Assembly: GCA_013398955.1 (NCBI GenBank) | Contig: VWPU01018811.1 | Span: forward strand, 153,734 to 217,733 | DNA length: 64,000 nucleotides | Direction: 5' to 3' | Source: Callaeas wilsoni | Taxonomy: Eukaryota; Chordata; Aves; Passeriformes; Callaeidae | In this document: positions 62,301 through 64,000 of the stretch, piece after piece | How positions within the stretch are numbered: position 1 is the first letter of the stretch | How the letters are laid out: each line of letters starts with the position of its first letter | Program-made: the position numbers and the translations under genes | Notes under the pieces: generated by a model | Database searches by the model: none | Told to the model about the DNA's origin: nothing | The model's input: the letters and a program-made list of their open reading frames with translations, nothing else

Positions 62301-63638
62301 ACCTTGCTCAGTAGTTATTTTAGTACACATTTTCTTCCTTGCATACAATTTAAGCACTACAAACAGCAACGTAGACATCTTTTATCAAGACATATGTATA
62401 TTGTTCACAGTTCTTATTATCTTCCCTTCAAATAGAAAAAGAAGGAAAAGTCTAGAACTATATGTCTGACATTGACAAGGGGAAGGAAACTAATTCTAAC
62501 TTTACTATTGCTTTCTCCCTTTCCAAACAACTCAACTCGAGCACGTCTTCCCAACTTCTCTGGCTTCTGTTGAGCAAGGATTACTGCAGCATTGTGCAAT
62601 ATCTTCTCCGCCTTTCAGAAAGCTCAGTCTGGGGACGTTCAGCTCTGTGCCATACCAGCTGCACAGAGATCTCGTTTAGGACTTGACAGTGCCTGCACAC
62701 TTTATAAATTAAAGAGTCTACCGGAAGATCAGTGCTCTGACATGGACCTCAGTGCTGGCATCCATTATAATACTTCAGTTTTAAGTAAGAGTCTTGAGAC
62801 AGAAACCACTTTTTTCCTTCATCAGATTCAAAACAGGTATTTAAGGTAATGGGAGAGACTTCATTCCTGGACCACTGGCAAATCAAGGCAAGAGCTGTCT
62901 GTGCCAAAATACTTAGTCATGCCTTATACTAAGAAACCGTGCAAATAAAACCCTTCAAACAAAACAAAAATCTGAGAAATCAAGTAAAAGAGACAGAGCT
63001 TTTAGAAACAACACCGTAGCTATATTCCAAGAAATAATACAATTGCTAAGATTTGAATTCCGTGGTGAGTGACATCAGTCACCGAGAAGCATAAAAAGCT
63101 CTTGCACGGATCAGAGGCGAGCGTGCGTGTTGCAGTGGCCAGCAACTGCACGGACAAAAGAGGAACACATCTTGGCAATCCGGCCTGCCCGGCAACATGC
63201 GAGTCCCAAACTGCCGGGGGCGGGGGCATCCAGCGCCACTGAGCCATTACCCTCCCGAATCACAACACGGCTGTATAATGGCCCCCTGGAGCACTTGCAC
63301 GCTGAAGGAAAGGGGAAAAAAAGCTCTTTTGTCCTTTGCAGGAAGTGATGCCCTGTTAGTGGCTGGCAGGAACCGCTGCATTACGGGAACGGCACTGCTG
63401 CCGGAACCAGCGCTGCCGGCGACAGGACCAGCCCCGGACCCGTGTGAGCTTTGGCTCTGCCCGGCCCGGGAGGACGGAGCCCTCTGAGCCCCCTCGCCCC
63501 GCTCACCTCCGCCGCCGCCGCTCCCGGCGCTTTGGCGGCCGCCGCCAGGCAGCTCCCGCTCTTCACCTTGATCCCGTACGAAGCCCGGAGCTCCTCCAGC
63601 ACCGCCAGCCGCACCAGCCTCCGCCTCTGCTCCGCCAT
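51793..63638 (-). CDS. ARHGAP11A: Rho GTPase-activating protein 11A (complete, 12 coding exons)
   Basis: ARHGAP11A stimulates GTP hydrolysis by RhoA. It is a mostly nuclear, G2/M-expressed protein that affects cytokinesis and progenitor division. The joined exons (63507-63638, 60997-61067, 60568-60664, 59802-60052, 59172-59332, 58923-59069, 57336-57410, 56509-56676, 55152-55287, 54716-54824, 53773-53920, 51793-53378) give 3081 nt, or 1026 residues; human has 1023. The RhoGAP domain spans about residues 45-238. It contains the arginine-finger motif GLFRKSG (Arg about 88) and the motif [11 protein letters not shown] (Asn about 202). The rest is a Ser/Lys-rich, probably disordered tail. Its conserved patches are [11 protein letters not shown], a DHIQWFN block near 820-830, [15 protein letters not shown] near 840-855 and the final KPVDL. 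All splice sites are AG/GT with compatible phases. The start ATG has G at -3 and G at +4. The gene lies head-to-tail upstream of SCG5, as in mammals. Identification rests on remembered family sequence, not a search. Confidence 0.96.
53773..53920 (-). CDS. ARHGAP11A: ARHGAP11A coding exon 11
   Basis: This exon encodes the segment from [20 protein letters not shown] to [14 protein letters not shown], matching the human GWRLANQQSL...LLFSPDVDEKLPKKG region. The acceptor is TTGTTCAAG and the donor is AAAG|GTAATG. A second AG (TATCAG) 10 nt inside would break the phase. Confidence 0.92.
54185..54535 (-). mobile_element. Degraded LTR fragment in ARHGAP11A intron 10
   Basis: On the minus strand the block contains CAGCTGAGCCAAATTGACC, then AATTCCATGCCATGTAATG, then CCAATTCTCTCCCTCGTCC. 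This order closely resembles the U3-to-U5 layout of a widespread bird ERV LTR. The start near TTTTTGGCTGGCATGG also fits. It is diverged and appears internally deleted, with no coding remnants. Boundaries are approximate. Confidence 0.6.
54716..54824 (-). CDS. ARHGAP11A: ARHGAP11A coding exon 10
   Basis: This exon encodes [20 protein letters not shown] and [15 protein letters not shown]. It is one of the best-conserved parts of the tail and probably a phosphorylated, basic binding patch. The acceptor is CCTTCCAG and the donor is ATG|GTAAGT. Confidence 0.94.
55152..55287 (-). CDS. ARHGAP11A: ARHGAP11A coding exon 9
   Basis: This exon encodes a serine-rich segment ending in [13 protein letters not shown]. 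It corresponds to the human RRSKRIAGKKVCR region, while the rest of the exon is poorly conserved. The acceptor is CCTGTAG and the donor is AG|GTAATT. No long ORF marks it. Phase 1 in and phase 2 out match its neighbours. Confidence 0.88.
55288..56508 (-). other. ARHGAP11A: ARHGAP11A intron 8
   Basis: 1.2 kb of AT-rich intron. The short minus-strand ORF at 56128-56391 lacks homology and splice logic. Nothing else seen. Confidence 0.8.
56509..56676 (-). CDS. ARHGAP11A: ARHGAP11A coding exon 8
   Basis: This exon encodes the [14 protein letters not shown] segment, the basic [12 protein letters not shown] motif (a likely nuclear-localisation-type patch) and [17 protein letters not shown]. The acceptor is AATTTCAG and the donor is CAG|GTACCG. 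Confidence 0.94.
57336..57410 (-). CDS. ARHGAP11A: ARHGAP11A coding exon 7 (75 nt)
   Basis: This exon encodes [20 protein letters not shown] and QDRS, the conserved VSGALxKFKxNRTPS segment just after the GAP domain. The acceptor is ATTTCAG and the donor is G|GTAGGT. It is a short exon, found through phase and homology. Confidence 0.92.
58138..58178. repeat. A-rich tract
   Basis: A run of about 20 uninterrupted A plus flanking A-rich sequence, next to the intron 6 LTR. It is a simple repeat. Confidence 0.85.
58200..58561 (-). mobile_element. Solo LTR of an endogenous retrovirus in ARHGAP11A intron 6
   Basis: A 362-nt block that, read on the minus strand, begins TGTTAGCG and ends GGCATCA (TG...CA). 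It contains an AATAAA in CTTTCAATAAATACC about 60-70 nt before its 3' end, followed by pyrimidine-rich R/U5-like sequence, as in a retroviral LTR. No gag/pol/env sequence flanks it, so it appears solo. I could not find a clear target-site duplication (flanks GCAAC versus CTCTC). It lies in the same orientation as the host gene. The family is not named because I cannot run a repeat search. Confidence 0.6.
58923..59069 (-). CDS. ARHGAP11A: ARHGAP11A coding exon 6
   Basis: This exon encodes [20 protein letters not shown] and then a Ser/Glu-rich linker ending in a basic patch, [10 protein letters not shown]. The acceptor is GTTCCAG. Of two nearby donors, GGGG|GTAGGT keeps phase 1 into exon 7 and gives the expected Asp. 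GTAG|GTATTT does not. Confidence 0.92.
59172..59332 (-). CDS. ARHGAP11A: ARHGAP11A coding exon 5
   Basis: This exon encodes [20 protein letters not shown], with the conserved Asn of the RhoGAP active-site region, followed by the last helices of the domain ([20 protein letters not shown]). The acceptor is TTGTTAAG and the donor is G|GTAAGA. The human-specific paralog ARHGAP11B differs by a splice change in this exon. The bird exon is read through to its normal 3' end. Confidence 0.95.
59802..60052 (-). CDS. ARHGAP11A: ARHGAP11A coding exon 4
   Basis: This is the core of the RhoGAP fold. The segment [20 protein letters not shown] is the conserved KxFxRELPEPL helix region that contacts Rho. The acceptor is TTTCAG and the donor is AAG|GTTAGT. 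It ends in phase 2, and the next exon begins with the A that completes an arginine codon. Confidence 0.95.
60568..60664 (-). CDS. ARHGAP11A: ARHGAP11A coding exon 3 (arginine finger)
   Basis: The exon has one base completing the serine codon, then [20 protein letters not shown] and [19 protein letters not shown] is the RhoGAP arginine-finger loop and supplies the catalytic Arg (about residue 88). The acceptor is TTCTCAG and the donor is AAG|GTATTC. Confidence 0.95.
60997..61067 (-). CDS. ARHGAP11A: ARHGAP11A coding exon 2 (71 nt)
   Basis: This exon encodes [20 protein letters not shown] plus YIP and two bases of a serine codon. It is the start of the RhoGAP domain. The acceptor is TTTTAG and the donor is AG|GTAAAC. 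It is too short to appear as an ORF. The phase (0 in, 2 out) fits exons 1 and 3. Confidence 0.94.
61068..63506 (-). other. ARHGAP11A: ARHGAP11A intron 1
   Basis: 2.44-kb intron. The first 400 nt (63100-63506) are still moderately GC-rich as the tail of the CpG island. The remainder is AT-rich, with no recognised gene or repeat. Confidence 0.85.
63507..63638 (-). CDS. ARHGAP11A: ARHGAP11A coding exon 1
   Basis: This exon encodes 44 residues starting [13 protein letters not shown], followed by the conserved YGIKVK segment. An alanine-rich stretch ([15 protein letters not shown]) replaces the charged segment found in human. The exon ends on a codon boundary before GTGAGC. An in-frame GTG lies 15 nt upstream of the ATG. 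I chose the ATG because it fits the family start and has a good context. Confidence 0.93.
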
Positions 63639-63639
63639 C

Positions 63640-63860
63640 CCTGCGCCCCCCACCCTCTCTCGCTCAGCCCGGCCCGGCCCCGCCGCCCCTCACACCCCGC
63701 TCGGCGCCATCGCGGCCCCGCTCACCGCCCGGCTCAAACCCAGCGCGCGGCCCCGCCCGCGCCTCTGATTGGGCCGCTTGCCGTTCGAAATCAGGCCCCG
63801 GCCGCCCAACGGCCACGCGGGGCTGCCCTCCCGCGCCTGCCTCCGTGCGCCGCCTCGTAG
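63640..63860 (-). promoter_or_regulatory. ARHGAP11A: ARHGAP11A CpG-island promoter and 5' UTR
   Basis: This GC-rich block upstream of the start codon contains, on the minus strand, a CCAAT box (63768-63772), a GC box (about 63750-63760), a TTTGAG element (63733-63738) and a TTCGAA element (63784-63789). CCAAT plus TTYGAA-type (CHR) elements are typical of DREAM/MuvB-controlled G2/M genes, which suits ARHGAP11A. No TATA box is visible. The transcription start is not fixed by the sequence. Confidence 0.65.
63690..63710 (-). other. Possible upstream ORF in ARHGAP11A 5' UTR
   Basis: A six-codon ATG-to-TGA frame (MAPSGV) lies about 50 nt upstream of the main start codon. It matters only if transcription starts upstream of 63710, which the position of the CCAAT box makes plausible. 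Confidence 0.35.
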
Positions 63861-63949
63861 CCTACCCCAGCCAAGGCCCCCGCACGCCGCCTCGGGCGAT
63901 TGCGCTGGCTACCTAAGAGCCAGGAGGGGTGGAATAGTAGGAGGCCCTC

Positions 63950-64000
63950 ATCCCCCCATCCCGTATCCCCCCATCCCGTATCCCCTCCCACATCCCCTCA
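63950..64000. repeat. C-rich short tandem repeat at right edge
   Basis: About 2.5 copies of a 15-nt unit (CCCCCCATCCCGTAT) run into the window edge. The full length of the array is unknown. Confidence 0.7.

Noticed and set aside
1..64000. CRISPR arrays, insertion sequences, operons, phage or plasmid modules
   Set aside because: None are present. The window is vertebrate chromosomal DNA with spliced genes.

Overview
This is vertebrate nuclear DNA, almost certainly from a bird. It holds split genes with GT-AG introns, CpG-island promoters, a truncated CR1 LINE and two LTR copies of the kind common in bird genomes. The encoded proteins differ from their mammalian orthologs by a moderate amount. 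There is no bacterial, phage or plasmid gene organisation. I could not identify the species.

The gene order matches the conserved GREM1 - SCG5 - ARHGAP11A block known from human 15q13, with all three genes on the minus strand. From right to left: (1) 63.85-50.7 kb holds the complete ARHGAP11A gene. It has 12 coding exons, a 3081-nt reading frame encoding 1026 residues, a CpG-island promoter and a 3' UTR of about 1 kb. (2) 50.7-49.1 kb is a short intergenic gap. (3) 49.1-21.5 kb holds the complete SCG5 gene (secretogranin V / 7B2). It has a GC-rich non-coding first exon and five coding exons encoding a 208-residue secreted protein, with a 14-kb second intron. (4) 21.5-6.45 kb is a gene-free stretch between SCG5 and the next promoter. 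(5) 6.45-3.65 kb is a large two-lobed CpG island. By synteny and local promoter signals it is probably the promoter and non-coding first exon of GREM1. (6) 5.1-0 kb would then be the first part of GREM1 intron 1. The gremlin coding exon is not in the window.

I rebuilt exon boundaries by finding family-conserved peptide segments, then requiring AG/GT splice dinucleotides and matching codon phases. All ARHGAP11A and SCG5 exons join in frame. Several exons are very short (SCG5 54 nt; ARHGAP11A 71 and 75 nt) and would be missed by a simple ORF scan.

The genes do not form an operon. ARHGAP11A is a cell-cycle-linked RhoA GTPase-activating protein. SCG5 is the neuroendocrine chaperone and inhibitor of prohormone convertase 2. 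GREM1 is a BMP antagonist. I found no convincing undescribed multi-gene system. The points most worth checking are the GREM1 promoter assignment, a small membrane-protein-like ORF at 1.55-1.9 kb, the SCG5 exon 4 acceptor, LTR insertions inside ARHGAP11A, and a perfect hairpin near 14.8 kb.
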